64,000 nt of DNA from Hydractinia symbiolongicarpus (lineage: Eukaryota; Cnidaria; Hydrozoa; Anthoathecata; Hydractiniidae): NCBI RefSeq assembly GCF_029227915.1, contig NC_079886.1, positions 26,328,501-26,392,500 on the forward strand, in the 5' to 3' direction. Position 1 is the first letter of the stretch. Every line of letters begins with the position of its first letter. The notes under the pieces were generated by a model. It saw nothing but the letters and a program-made list of their open reading frames with translations. It ran no database searches and was not told the DNA's origin. Positions 11,025 through 20,810 of the stretch are shown piece by piece. Made by a program: the position numbers and the translations under genes.

Positions 11025-12332
11025 CTAGAACTTTTCATCATAACCCACATTTTCACGAATTTTCAAAATACTGATGTGATTAGTATACGAGTGGATTGCA
11101 TCGTGAATGGTTGCTGTATGTGTATCATCGTTTGGTTTGATTGGTAAATTTTTCGTGATGTTGGTGTAATATTCATTGAAGATTTTGCATAATTTTTGTT
11201 CGTCGGTGACTATCTTTTCTTTCTCGATTAAGATAATTTTGTTGGTGTTATAACTAACGTTTGAAAACAATAGCTTGACAGACTTCCAGAACTTTTTATT
11301 ATCAGTAATGCTTGTCATACGTAAACCCTTGAAATACGAACGTCTGGTTTTTCGTAATAAGGAGACACAGTAGTTTCTCTGTCTAGTGAAGTTGGACCAA
11401 TTTTCTTTTGATCGTGATTTGTTATATATGCGACGAAGTTTGGATCTGTGCATAATAGCTTTGCGAAGCTCCTTGGTGATAAAAGGTGCGTTATTGAATC
11501 TTAGTATTTTCTTTTTCAATGGTGCAAAATGGTTTAGCGTAGTCGTGATGCATAAATTGAATTGGTTAAAGTCGTAATTGTTCTCAAGTAATTTCAAAAA
11601 GTTCATTGATAATGTTCTTTCAAAATCAAAGTAGTCAATTTTGTTGTAATTTCTGTAGTGTTTCACAATTGGGTCGCCTTTAATCACGTTCATTCTCATC
11701 ACACTTCCAACAAATAAATGCCAATCTGATATGCCAGTTTCGATTGTTACACTATTTTTAAAGAAATTTGGTTGATTTGTTAATATGTGATCAATGCAAG
11801 AAGGCGAAGTACTTGACTTAAAGCAGGTTGGTGATTTGATTAGTCTATGGAGGTCGTATGTTGAAATGAAGTTATCGAAATCTGTGTCACTTATTTCCAT
11901 GTTTAAATCACCCATAATTATGATGTTTTCGTGATAGTTGAGATGTGAAATCAATACATTTGCGATTTGAGTTAAAAAGTAGTAATTTTTTTGTAACGGT
12001 GGTTTATATGCACCGATTAAAAGCCATTTGCGTTTTCGAAGATTTATTTCGACAACTAAAACTTCGATATCATCCGGTAAAGTATATTTTCGCAACACTT
12101 TGAAGGGAATATTTTCATTTATATAGAGTAAAATACCGCCACCATGTCCATTTCTATCTTTCCTCAGAATTGCGTAATTATCTAACTTAAATTGAGCATC
12201 AGTGAACGATTCATCTATTTTCGTTTCAGTTAGAAGCAGAACATCAATATTGTGCTTGAAAGTTAAATCAATTGCTTCGAACTTGTTTCGCAACGAGTTT
12301 ACGTTCAAATGACCGACAATCAAGTTACACAT
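11025..12332 (-). CDS. LINE-1 ORF2, N-terminal part: APE-type endonuclease
   Basis: This 435-residue frame starts with an apurinic/apyrimidinic-like endonuclease domain, which nicks target DNA to prime reverse transcription. Visible motifs are GHLNVNSLRNK (7-17), TETKID with catalytic Glu at 36, RNGHGGGILLYI (60-71), GAYKPP (107-112), GDLNM (141-145), CIDHIL (179-184) and SDWH (202-205). The last corresponds to the SDH/SDFH motif with the active-site His. Residues 210-435 form the linker toward the RT (basic stretches such as KKKILRF and RSKLRRIYNKSRSKENW). The frame ends at an amber codon (11025-11027). Fifteen codons later the RT frame continues in the same phase, so endonuclease and RT were one ORF2 of about 950 residues, interrupted by a single nonsense change. 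Confidence 0.92.
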   Translation of the reverse strand: MCNLIVGHLNVNSLRNKFEAIDLTFKHNIDVLLLTETKIDESFTDAQFKLDNYAILRKDRNGHGGGILLYINENIPFKVLRKYTLPDDIEVLVVEINLRKRKWLLIGAYKPPLQKNYYFLTQIANVLISHLNYHENIIIMGDLNMEISDTDFDNFISTYDLHRLIKSPTCFKSSTSPSCIDHILTNQPNFFKNSVTIETGISDWHLFVGSVMRMNVIKGDPIVKHYRNYNKIDYFDFERTLSMNFLKLLENNYDFNQFNLCITTTLNHFAPLKKKILRFNNAPFITKELRKAIMHRSKLRRIYNKSRSKENWSNFTRQRNYCVSLLRKTRRSYFKGLRMTSITDNKKFWKSVKLLFSNVSYNTNKIILIEKEKIVTDEQKLCKIFNEYYTNITKNLPIKPNDDTHTATIHDAIHSYTNHISILKIRENVGYDEKF

Positions 12333-12431
12333 GTTACTGCGACGTAGAGTGAAAATATCATATGTTGAATCAAAAGTATCTGAGGCAGTGTTCGGTGGAT
12401 CTGTGTCGTAAATTTCGACAGGTTTTTTGTG
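12333..12431 (-). other. Spacer between LINE-1 ORF1 and ORF2
   Basis: A 99-bp gap between the ORF1 stop and the first Met of the endonuclease frame. No further motif is recognised. A gap or slight overlap between the two ORFs is normal for CR1/L2 elements. Confidence 0.6.
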
Positions 12432-13100
12432 TCAATCCTCAATCACCTGTAGAAAGTTCCGAGACAATATTGAAGTCCCTTTCATATTTAGGTGAAGGCG
12501 ACTTCTATTCAAATGCAAGTCGGGGTTTATATTATCATTATTGATAAAGCCGATGTTTCTTTGTTCGCAAAGATGAGCGAGAGATTTGTTGACTGCCATC
12601 ACCTTTTCATTTAGTCTGTCTTTTCGTTGAATTATGCCCGATATCATTACATTATTTTCACCAGATTTCAATTTAATAGCCAATTTTACTATGTTTTGAG
12701 CAATTTGATCGGTTTCGATTCTATTAAGATCGTTAGTGCCACAATGAATAATAATGTTATCGGGAGACATGTTCGTAGTTGGTATTGCGTAACTTTCCAT
12801 GCATTTAGTCGTGGCTCCAGAGAAGGATTTCACTATAATCTTGTTCTCGTTTGAAGAAAGTTTCCAGCCCTTCACTTCTTTTACAATCGAGTCTCCAATT
12901 ATTTGCGTAACTTTAGATTTTTTGTCAGATCTCCTTCGCGGCGTTTTATGCGGCACTTCGTTGGCAACACTATTTACATCATCCATTATTTCTTCAATGG
13001 GCAAGTTTTCAAAGCGATTTGCGTGAATAAAGAAACTCTGTTTAATGATTTTTGCCTTAACGTGTCCTTGGGAATTGTAAAATTCTCGTTTGTTTCGCAA
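12432..13100 (-). CDS. LINE-1 ORF1, C-terminal part: SGNH/GDSL-like esterase domain
   Basis: This 222-residue frame contains the blocks of an SGNH hydrolase: IIGDSIV (67-73) with nucleophile Ser 71, the block II Gly at 95 (SGAT), HCGTNDL (119-125) with Asn 123, and the C-terminal HLNRSRLHLN with His 203. Such an esterase in ORF1 is known from CR1-group retrotransposons, where its role is unclear (lipid or membrane interaction has been proposed). The residue three before the terminal His is Ser, not the Asp found in typical SGNH enzymes, so the catalytic dyad may be altered. The first Met is unlikely to be the true start. The upstream frame (12986-13573) overlaps by 115 bp in another phase, implying a frameshift in ORF1 near 12986-13100. 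Confidence 0.85.
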   Translation of the reverse strand: MRNKREFYNSQGHVKAKIIKQSFFIHANRFENLPIEEIMDDVNSVANEVPHKTPRRRSDKKSKVTQIIGDSIVKEVKGWKLSSNENKIIVKSFSGATTKCMESYAIPTTNMSPDNIIIHCGTNDLNRIETDQIAQNIVKLAIKLKSGENNVMISGIIQRKDRLNEKVMAVNKSLAHLCEQRNIGFINNDNINPDLHLNRSRLHLNMKGTSILSRNFLQVIED

Positions 13101-13573
13101 GATTTTAATTTGTTGAAGCTATGAGAGTTATGTAGTATGTCGTCACGCGTTGATGATTTCGTCGCTAATAACATTTGTATCATTTCATTTTTGGCATTTA
13201 CTTCCTTTTCCAAAAATAAAATCCTTTTCTCCAACACACTAAACATTTTATTACTATCCCATTCAGTAGAAACGTGACGGTTTGACAGAGCAACATTTTT
13301 AACACATTCATCAAGGTAGTTTTTAAGATCGTGTATTAGCTCACCTTTCATTTTTTGTAAGTTGATGTTTGAATACATGCGGTCTATAAACGATTCATCA
13401 CTTTCTTTAACTCCATTTCTTTCAAGAATTATAGGAATATCTGAAGTCGAGCTAATTTTACGAAGTGGTGTATCAATGAATTCTACAATTGGTGTATTAG
13501 TTAAATTTTCCATGCTGCTAATGTACGTGACTTGAAATGTAGATTTCAAAAATGGGCTTAAAAAATGATACAC
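12986..13573 (-). CDS. LINE-1 ORF1, N-terminal part
   Basis: This 195-residue frame is the beginning of ORF1. It has no recognised domain, but residues around 75-140 are rich in charged and Leu/Ile/Met positions (MKGELIHDLKNYLDECV; MFSVLEKRILFLEKEVNAKNEMIQMLL), which suggests a coiled coil for self-association of the RNA-binding protein. The first Met (13573) lies only 12 bp inside the element; the second (residue 21, MENLTNTP, at 13513) is an equally good start. The frame stops at 12986, while the esterase frame is already open in another phase from 13100 onward. This fits a single-base indel in the overlap. Confidence 0.72.
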   Translation of the reverse strand: MYHFLSPFLKSTFQVTYISSMENLTNTPIVEFIDTPLRKISSTSDIPIILERNGVKESDESFIDRMYSNINLQKMKGELIHDLKNYLDECVKNVALSNRHVSTEWDSNKMFSVLEKRILFLEKEVNAKNEMIQMLLATKSSTRDDILHNSHSFNKLKSCETNENFTIPKDTLRQKSLNRVSLFTQIALKTCPLKK

Positions 13574-13585
13574 AAGACGGTCTCC

Positions 13586-13702
13586 TGTATATCCCGGAAT
13601 CGCCCCGTATAGTCGAATGTATACAAAGAAAGTAAACTGGGAGTAAACTCAATTCCCGAATGATTTTTAAATTAATTTTTTACCACTAAAACGCATAAGA
13701 CT
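13586..13702 (-). repeat. Inverted satellite fragment at the 5' end of LINE-1
   Basis: This 117-bp piece is the reverse complement of the satellite from CAAGTCTTATGCG-type sequence to CCGGGATATAC. It carries the GGGAATTGAG and GGGGCGATTCCGGG variants of domain 1. Its left edge meets LINE-1 at GTATATCCCGG (13586). Its right edge, AAGACT, runs directly into forward satellite CTCCTTTTATTC, sharing the bases ACT at 13700-13702. It is the only satellite piece in the window on the opposite strand. Confidence 0.92.
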
Positions 13703-15440
13703 CCTTTTATTCAGGGTCTCATCAAAAATGAAATCGTTTTTGAAAACTACAAGTCGTATGCGTTTTAGTGGTGAAAAAATAATTTAAAGAATCGTTCGGG
13801 AAATGAGTCTACTCCCTGGGTACTTTCTTTGTATACTTTTGACTATACGGGCCGAGTCCGGGATTTACGGGAAATTGCGGGTTTTCGTTTGCCGGAGATT
13901 AAACTCCTTTTATTCAGCGTCTCATCAAATATGAATTCATTTTTGAAAACTACAAGTCTCATGCGTTTTAGTGGTGAAAAAATAAATTAAAGAATCGTTC
14001 GGGAAATGAGTTTACTCCCTGGGTACTTTCTTTGTATACTTTTGACTATACGGGCCGAGTCCGGGATTTACGGGAAATTGCGGGTTTTCGTTTGCTGGCG
14101 ATTAAACTCCTTCTATTCAGCGTCTCATCAAAAATGAAATCGTTTTTAAAAACTACAAGTCTTATGCGTTTTAGTGGCAAAAAATTAATTTAAAAAATCG
14201 TTCGGGAAATGAGTTTACTCCCAGTTTACTTTCTTTGTATACATTCGACTATACGGGTCAAGCCCGGGATTTAGGGCAAATCGCGAATTTTCGTTTGCCG
14301 GCGATTAAACTCCTTTTATTCAGCGTCTCATCAAAAATGAATTCATTTTTGAAAAGCACAAGTCTCATGCGTTTTAGTGGTGAAAAAATAATTTAAAGAA
14401 TCGTTTGGGAAATGAGTTTACTCCCTGGGTACTTTCTTTGTATACATTCGACTATACGGAACGATTCCGGGATATACGGGAAATCGCGGGTTTTCGTTTG
14501 CCGGCGATTAAACTCCTTTTATTCAGCGTCTCATCAAAAATGAAATCATTTTTGAAAACTACAAATCTCATGCATTTTAGTGGTGAAAAAATATTTTAAA
14601 AAATCGTTCGGGAAATGAGTCTACTCCCTGGGTACTTTCTTTGTATACTTTTCACGGTACGGGCTGAGTCCGTGATATACGGAAAATCGCGGGTTTTCGT
14701 TTGCCGGAGAATAAACTCCTTTTATTCAGCGTCTCATCAAGAATGAAATCGTTTTTGAAAACTACAAGTCTTATGCGTTTTAGTGGTAAAAAATTAATTT
14801 AAAAAATCATTTGGGAAATGAGTTTACTCCCAGTTTACTTTCTTTGTATACATTCGACTATACGGGGCGATTCCGGGATATACGGGAAATCGCGGGTTTT
14901 CGTTTGCCGGCGATTAAACTCCTTTTATTCAGCGTCTTATCAAAAATGAAATCATTTTTGAAAACTACAAGTCTCATGTGTTTTAGTGGTGAAAAAATAA
15001 TTTAAAGAATCGTTCGGGAAATGAGTCTACTCCCTGGGTACTTTCTTTGTATACTTTTCACTGTACGGTCCGAGTCCGTGATATACGGAAAATCGCGGGT
15101 TTTTGTTTGCCGGAGATTAAACTCCTTTTATTCAGCGTCTCATCAAGAATGAAATCGTTTTTGAAAGCTACAAGTCTTATGCGTTTTAGTGTTAAAAAAT
15201 TAATTTAAAAAATCATTCGGGAAATGAGTTTACTCCCAGTTTACTTTCTTTGTATACATTCGACTATACGGGGCGATCCGGGATATACGGGAAATCGCGG
15301 GTTTTTGTTTGCCGGCGATTAAACTCCTTTTATTCAGCGTCTCATCAAAAATGAAATCATTTTTGAAAACTACAAGTCTCATGCGATCTAGTGATGAAAA
15401 AATGATTTAAAGAATCGTTCGAGAAGTGATTTTACTCCCT
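13703..15440 (+). repeat. 203-bp satellite array, domain 1 continuation
   Basis: Forward monomers resume immediately after the inverted fragment. The first one has ATTCAGGGTCTC and CAAGTCGTATGCG, the variant pair also found at about 1289-1330, which places it in the domain 1 family. GAGTCTACTCC and GAGTCCGTGATATACGG types continue to about 15.4 kb. Beyond that point GAGAAGTGATTTTACTCC and other new variants appear. No genes are seen. Confidence 0.93.
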
Positions 15441-15459
15441 GGGTACTTTCTTTGTATAC

Positions 15460-17860
15460 TTTTGACGGGAAATTGCGGGTTTTCGTTTGCCGGCGATTAA
15501 ACTCCTTTTATTCAGCGTCTCATCAAAAATGAAATCGTGTTTGAAAACTACAAGTATCATGCGTTTTAATGGTAAAAAATTAATTTAAAAAATCGTTCGG
15601 GAAATGAGTTTACTCACAGTTTACTTTCCTTGTATACATTTGACTATAAGGGTCAAGCCCGGGATTTACGGCAAATCGCGGGTTTTCGTTTGCTGGTGAT
15701 TAAACTCCTTTTATTCAGCGTCTCATCAAAAACGAAATCATTTTTGAAAACTACAAGTCTTATGCGTTTTAGTGGTAAAAAATTAATTTAAAAAATCGTT
15801 CGGGAAATGAGTTTACTCCCAGTTTACTTACTTTGTATACATTTGACTATACGGGTCAAGCCCGGGATTTACGGGAAATTGCGGGTTTTCGTTTGCCAGC
15901 GATTAAACTCCTTTTATTCAGCGTCTCATCAAAAATGAAATCGTTTTTGAAAACTACAAGTCTTATGCGTTTTAGTGGTAAAAAATTAATTTAAAAAATC
16001 GTTCGGGAAATGAGTTTACTCCCAGTTTACTTTCTTTGTATACATTTGACTTTACGGGTCAAGCCCGGGATTTACGGCAAATCGCGGGTTTTCGTTTGCC
16101 GGCGATTAAACTCCTTTTATTCAGCGTGTCATCAAAAACGAAATCATTTTTGAAAACTACAAGTCTCATGCGTTTTAGTGGTGAAGAAATAATTCAAAAA
16201 ATCGTTCGGGAAATGAGTTTACTCCCAGTTTACTTTCTTTGTATACATTTGACTTTACGGGTCAAGCCCGGGATTTACGGCAAATCGCGGGTTTTCGTTT
16301 GCCGGCGATTAAACTCCTTTTATTCACCGTGTTATCAAAAATGAAATCATTTTTGAAAACTACAAGTCTCATGCGTTTTAGTGGTGAAGAAATGATTTAA
16401 AGAATCGTTCGAGAAGTGATTTTACTCCCTGGGTACTTTCTTTGTATACTTTTGACTATACGGGCCGAGTCCGGGATTTACGGGAAATTGCGTGTTTTCG
16501 TTTGCCGGCGATTAAACTCCTTTTATTCAGCGTCTCATCAAAAATGAAATCGTGTTTGAAATCTACAAGTATCATGCGTTTAAATGGTAAAAAATTAATT
16601 TAAAAAATCGTTCGGGAAATGAGTTTACTCACAGTTTACTTTCCTTGTATACATTTGACTATACGGGTCAAGCCCGGGATTTACGGCAAATCGCGGGTTT
16701 TCGTTTGCTGGTGATTAAACTCCTTTTATTCAGCGTCTCATCAAAAACGAAATCATTTTTGAAAACTACAAGTCTTATGCGTTTTAGTGGTAAAAAATTA
16801 ATTTAAAAAATCGTTCGGGAAATGAGTTTACTCCCAGTTTACTTTCTTTGTATACATTTGACTATACGGGTCAAGCCCGGGATTTACGGCAAATCGCGGG
16901 TTTTCGTTTGCCGGCGATTAAATTCCTTTTATTCAGCGTCTCATCAAAAATGAAATCATTTTTGAAAACTACAAGTCTCATGCGTTTTAGTGGTGAAGAA
17001 ATAATTTTAAGAATCGTTTGGGAAATGAGTTTACTCCCTGGGTACTTTCTTTGTATACTTTTCACTGTACGGGCCGAGTCCGTGATATACGGAAAATCGC
17101 GGGTTTTCGTTTGCCGGCGATTAAACTCCTTTTATTCAACGTCTCATCAAAAATGAAATCATTTTTGAAAACTACAAGTCTCATGCGTTCTAGTGGTGAA
17201 AAAATGATTTAAAGAATCGTTCGAGAAGTGATTTTACTCCCTGGGTACTTTCTTTGTATACTTTTGACGGGAAATTGCGGGTTTTCGTTTGCCGGCGATT
17301 AAACTCCTTTTATTCAGCGTCTCATCAAAAATGAAATCGTGTTTGAAAACTACAAGTATCATGCGTTTTAATGGTAAAAAATTAATTTAAAAAATCGTTC
17401 GGGAAATGAGTTTACTCACAGTTTACTTTCCTTGTATACATTTGACTATAAGGGTCAAGCCCGGGATTTACGGCAAATTGCGGGTTTTCGTTTGCCGGTG
17501 ATTAAACTCCTTTTATTCAGCGTCTCATCAAAAACGAAATCATTTTTGAAAACTACAAGTCTTACGCGTTTTAGTGGTGAAGAAATAATTTAAAAAATCG
17601 TTCGGGAAATGAGTTTACTCCCAGTTTACTTTCTTTGTATACATTTGACTTTACGGGTCAAGCCCGGGATTTACGGCAAATCGCGGGTTTTCGTTTGCCG
17701 GCGATTAAACTCCTTTTATTCACCGTGTCATCAAAAATGAAATCATTTTTGAAAACTACAAGTCTCATGCGTTTTAGTGGTGAAGAAATGATTTAAAGAA
17801 TCGTTCGAGAAGTGATTTTACTCCCTGGGTACTTTCTTTGTATACTTTTGACGGGAAATT
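15460..17860 (+). repeat. Monomers with a propagated 25-bp deletion
   Basis: At 15460, 17262 and 17846 the monomer reads TTTTGACGGGAAATTGCGGG. It lacks the 25 bp that in sister monomers (for example 16441 onward) lie between TTTGAC and GGGAAATTG. The deleted segment is bounded by the dinucleotide AC. The offsets are 1802 and 584 bp, i.e. 9 and 3 monomers minus 25 bp, so one deletion was copied by higher-order amplification. Confidence 0.85.
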
Positions 17861-20810
17861 GCGGGTTTTCGTTTGCCCGCGATTAAACTCCTTTTATTCG
17901 GCGTCTCATCAAAAATGAAATCGTGTTTGAAAACTACAAGTATCATGCGTTTTAATGGTAAAAAATTAATTTAAAAAATCGTTCGGGAAATGAGTTTACT
18001 CACAGTTTACTTTCCTTGTATACATTTGACTATAAGGGTCAAGCCCGGGATTTACGGCAAATTGCGGGTTTTCGTTTGCCGGTGATTAAACTCCTTTTAT
18101 TCAGCGTCTCATCAAAAACGAAATCATTTTTGAAAACTACAAGTCTTACGCGTTTTAGTGGTGAAGAAATAATTTAAAAAATCGTTCGGGAAATGAGTTT
18201 GCCCCCAGTTTACTTTCTTTGTATACATTTGACTTTACGGGTCAAGCCCGGGATTTACGGCAAATCGCGGGTTTTCGTTTGCCGGCGATTAAACTCCTTT
18301 TATTCACCGTGTCATCAAAAATGAAATCATTTTTGAAAACTACAAGTCTCATGCGTTTTAGTGGTGAAGAAATGATTTAAAGAATCGTTCGAGAAGTGAT
18401 TTTACTCCCTGGGTACTTTCTTTGTATACTTTTGACTATACGGGCCGAGTCCGGGATTTACGGGAAATTGCGGGTTTTCGTTTGCCGGCGATTAAACTCC
18501 TTTTATTCAGCGTCTCATCAAAAATGAAATCGTGTTTGAAATCTACAAGTATCATGCGTTTTAATGGTAAAAAATTAATTTAAAAAATCGTTCGGGAAAT
18601 GAGTTTACTCACAGTTTACTTCCCTTGTATACATTTGACTATACGGGTCAAGCCCGGGATTTACGGCAAATCGCGGGTTTTTGTTTGCTGGTGATTAAAC
18701 TCCTTTTATTCAGCGTCTCATCAAAAACGAAATCATTTTTGAAAACTACAAGTCTTATGCGTTTTAGTGGTAAAAAATTAATTTAAAAAATCGTTTGGGA
18801 AATGAGTTTACTCCCAGTTTACTTTCTTTGCATACATTTGACTATACGGGTGAAGCCCGGGATTTACGGGAAATTGCGGGTTTTCGTTTGCCAGCGATTA
18901 AACTCCTTTTATTCAGCGTCTCATCAAAAATGAAATCGTTTTTGAAAACTACAAGTCTTATGCGTTTTAGTGGTAAAAAATTAATTTAAAAAATCGTTCG
19001 GGAAATGAGTTTACTCCCAGTTTACTTTCTTTGTATACATTTGACTTTACGGGTCAAGCCCGGGATTTACGGCAAATCGCGGGTTTTCGTTTGCCGGCGA
19101 TTAAACTCCTTTTATTCAGCGTGTCATCAAAAATGAAATCATTTTTGAAAACTACAAGTCTCATGCGTTTTAGTGGTGAAGAAATAATTCAAAAAATCGT
19201 TCGGCAAATGAGTTTACCCCCGGGGTAATTTCTTTGTATACATTCGACTATACGGCCAAGCCCGGATTTACGGGAAATCGCGGGTTTTCGTTTGCCGGCG
19301 ATTAAACGCCTTTTATTCAGCATCTCATCAAAAACGAAATTATCTTTGAAAACTACAAGTCTCATGCGTTTTAGTGGTGAAAAAATAATTTAAAGAATCG
19401 TTTGGGAAATGAGTTTACTCCCTGGGTACTTTCTTTGTATACTTTTCACTGTACGGGCGGAGTCCGTGATATACGGAAAATCGCGGGATTTCGTTTGCCG
19501 GCGATTAAACTCCTTTTATTCAGCGTCTCATCAAAAACGAAGTCATTTTTGAAAACTACAAGTCTCATGCGTTTTAGTGGTGAAAAAATAATTTAAAGAA
19601 TCGTTCGGGAAATGAGTTTACTCCCCGGGTACTGTCTTTGTATACTTTTCACTGTACAGGCCGGGTCCGTGATATAAGGAAAATCGCGGGATTTCGTTTG
19701 CCGGCGATTAAACACCTTTTATTCAGCGTCTCATCAAGAATGAAATCATTTTTGAAAACTGCAAGTCTCATGCGTTTTAGCGGTGAAAAAATAATTTAAA
19801 GAATCGTTCGGGAAGTGAGGTTACTCCCTGGGTACTTTCTTTGTATACTTTTGACTATACGGGCCGAGTCCGGGATTTACGGGAAATTGCGGGTTTTCGT
19901 TTGCCAGCGATTAAACTCCTTTTATTCAGCGTCTCATCAAAAATGAAATCGTTTTTGAAAACTACAAGTCTTATGCGTTTTAGTGGTAAAAAATTAATTT
20001 AAAAAATCGTTCGGGAAATGAGTTTACTCTAAGTTTACTTTCTTTGTATACATTTGACTATACGGGTCAAGCCCGGGATTTACGGGAAATCGCGGGTTTT
20101 CGTTTGCCGGCGATTAAACTCCTTTTATTCAGCGTCTCATCAAAAAATGAAATCATTTTTGAAAACTACAAGTCTCATGCGTTTTAGTGGTGAAGAAATA
20201 ATTTAAAGAATCGTTTGGGAAATGAGTTTACTCCCTGGGTACTTTCTTTGTATACTTTTCACTGTACGGGCCGAGTCCGTGATATACGGAAAATCACGGG
20301 TTTTCGTTTGCCGGCGATTAAACTCCTTTTATTCAGCGTCTCATCAAAAATGAAATCATTTTTGAAAACTACAAGTCTCATGCGTTTTAGTGGTGAAGAA
20401 ATAATTTAAAGAATCGTTTGGGAAATGAGTTTACTCCCTGCGTACTTTCTTTGTATACTTTTCACTGTACGGGCCGAGTCCGTGATATACGGAAAACCGC
20501 GGGTTTTCGTTTGCCGGCGATTAAACTCCTTTTATTCAGCGTCTCATCAAAAATGAAATCATTTTTGAAAACTACAAGTCTCATGCGTTTTAGTGGTGAA
20601 GAAATAATTTAAAAAATCGTTCGGCAAATGAGTTTACTCCCTGGGTATTTTCTTTGTTTACATTCGACTATACGGCCAAGCCCGGGATTTACGGGAAATC
20701 GCGGGTTTTCGTTTGCCGGCGATTAAACTCCTTTTATTCAGCGTCTCATCAAAAACGAAATCATTTTTGAAAACTACAAGTCTCATGCGTTTTAGTGGTG
20801 AAAAAATAAT

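Larger units (their letters stand above)
9330..13585 (-). mobile_element. LINE-1 of window: CR1/L2-type non-LTR retrotransposon, near full length
   Basis: A single insertion of about 4.26 kb, antisense to the satellite. Read on the - strand it has ORF1 (coiled-coil-like N-part, then SGNH/GDSL esterase), a 99-bp gap, ORF2 (APE endonuclease, then reverse transcriptase), a 3' UTR of about 130 bp with an AATAAA at 9361-9366, and an A-rich tail with ATCAAAA-like units. The esterase in ORF1 and the C-x-C-x2-C end of the RT protein are typical of the CR1/L2 group. The 5' end has at most 12 bp before the first possible ORF1 start, so slight 5' truncation is possible. Coding is broken by a frameshift in ORF1 and one TAG in ORF2. 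No target-site duplication is seen. The 5' end abuts inverted satellite, so element and flank seem to have been inverted after insertion. Confidence 0.93.

Noticed and set aside
10637-13124. Short frames on either strand inside LINE-1 (for example 10914-11147 +, 12627-12854 +, 10637-10840 -).
   Set aside because: They overlap the endonuclease, RT or esterase frames in other phases and carry no recognisable motif.
9330-13585. Twin-priming (internal inversion) of LINE-1.
   Set aside because: ORF1, endonuclease, RT and tail are all on the same strand in normal order. The inverted part is flanking satellite, not element sequence.
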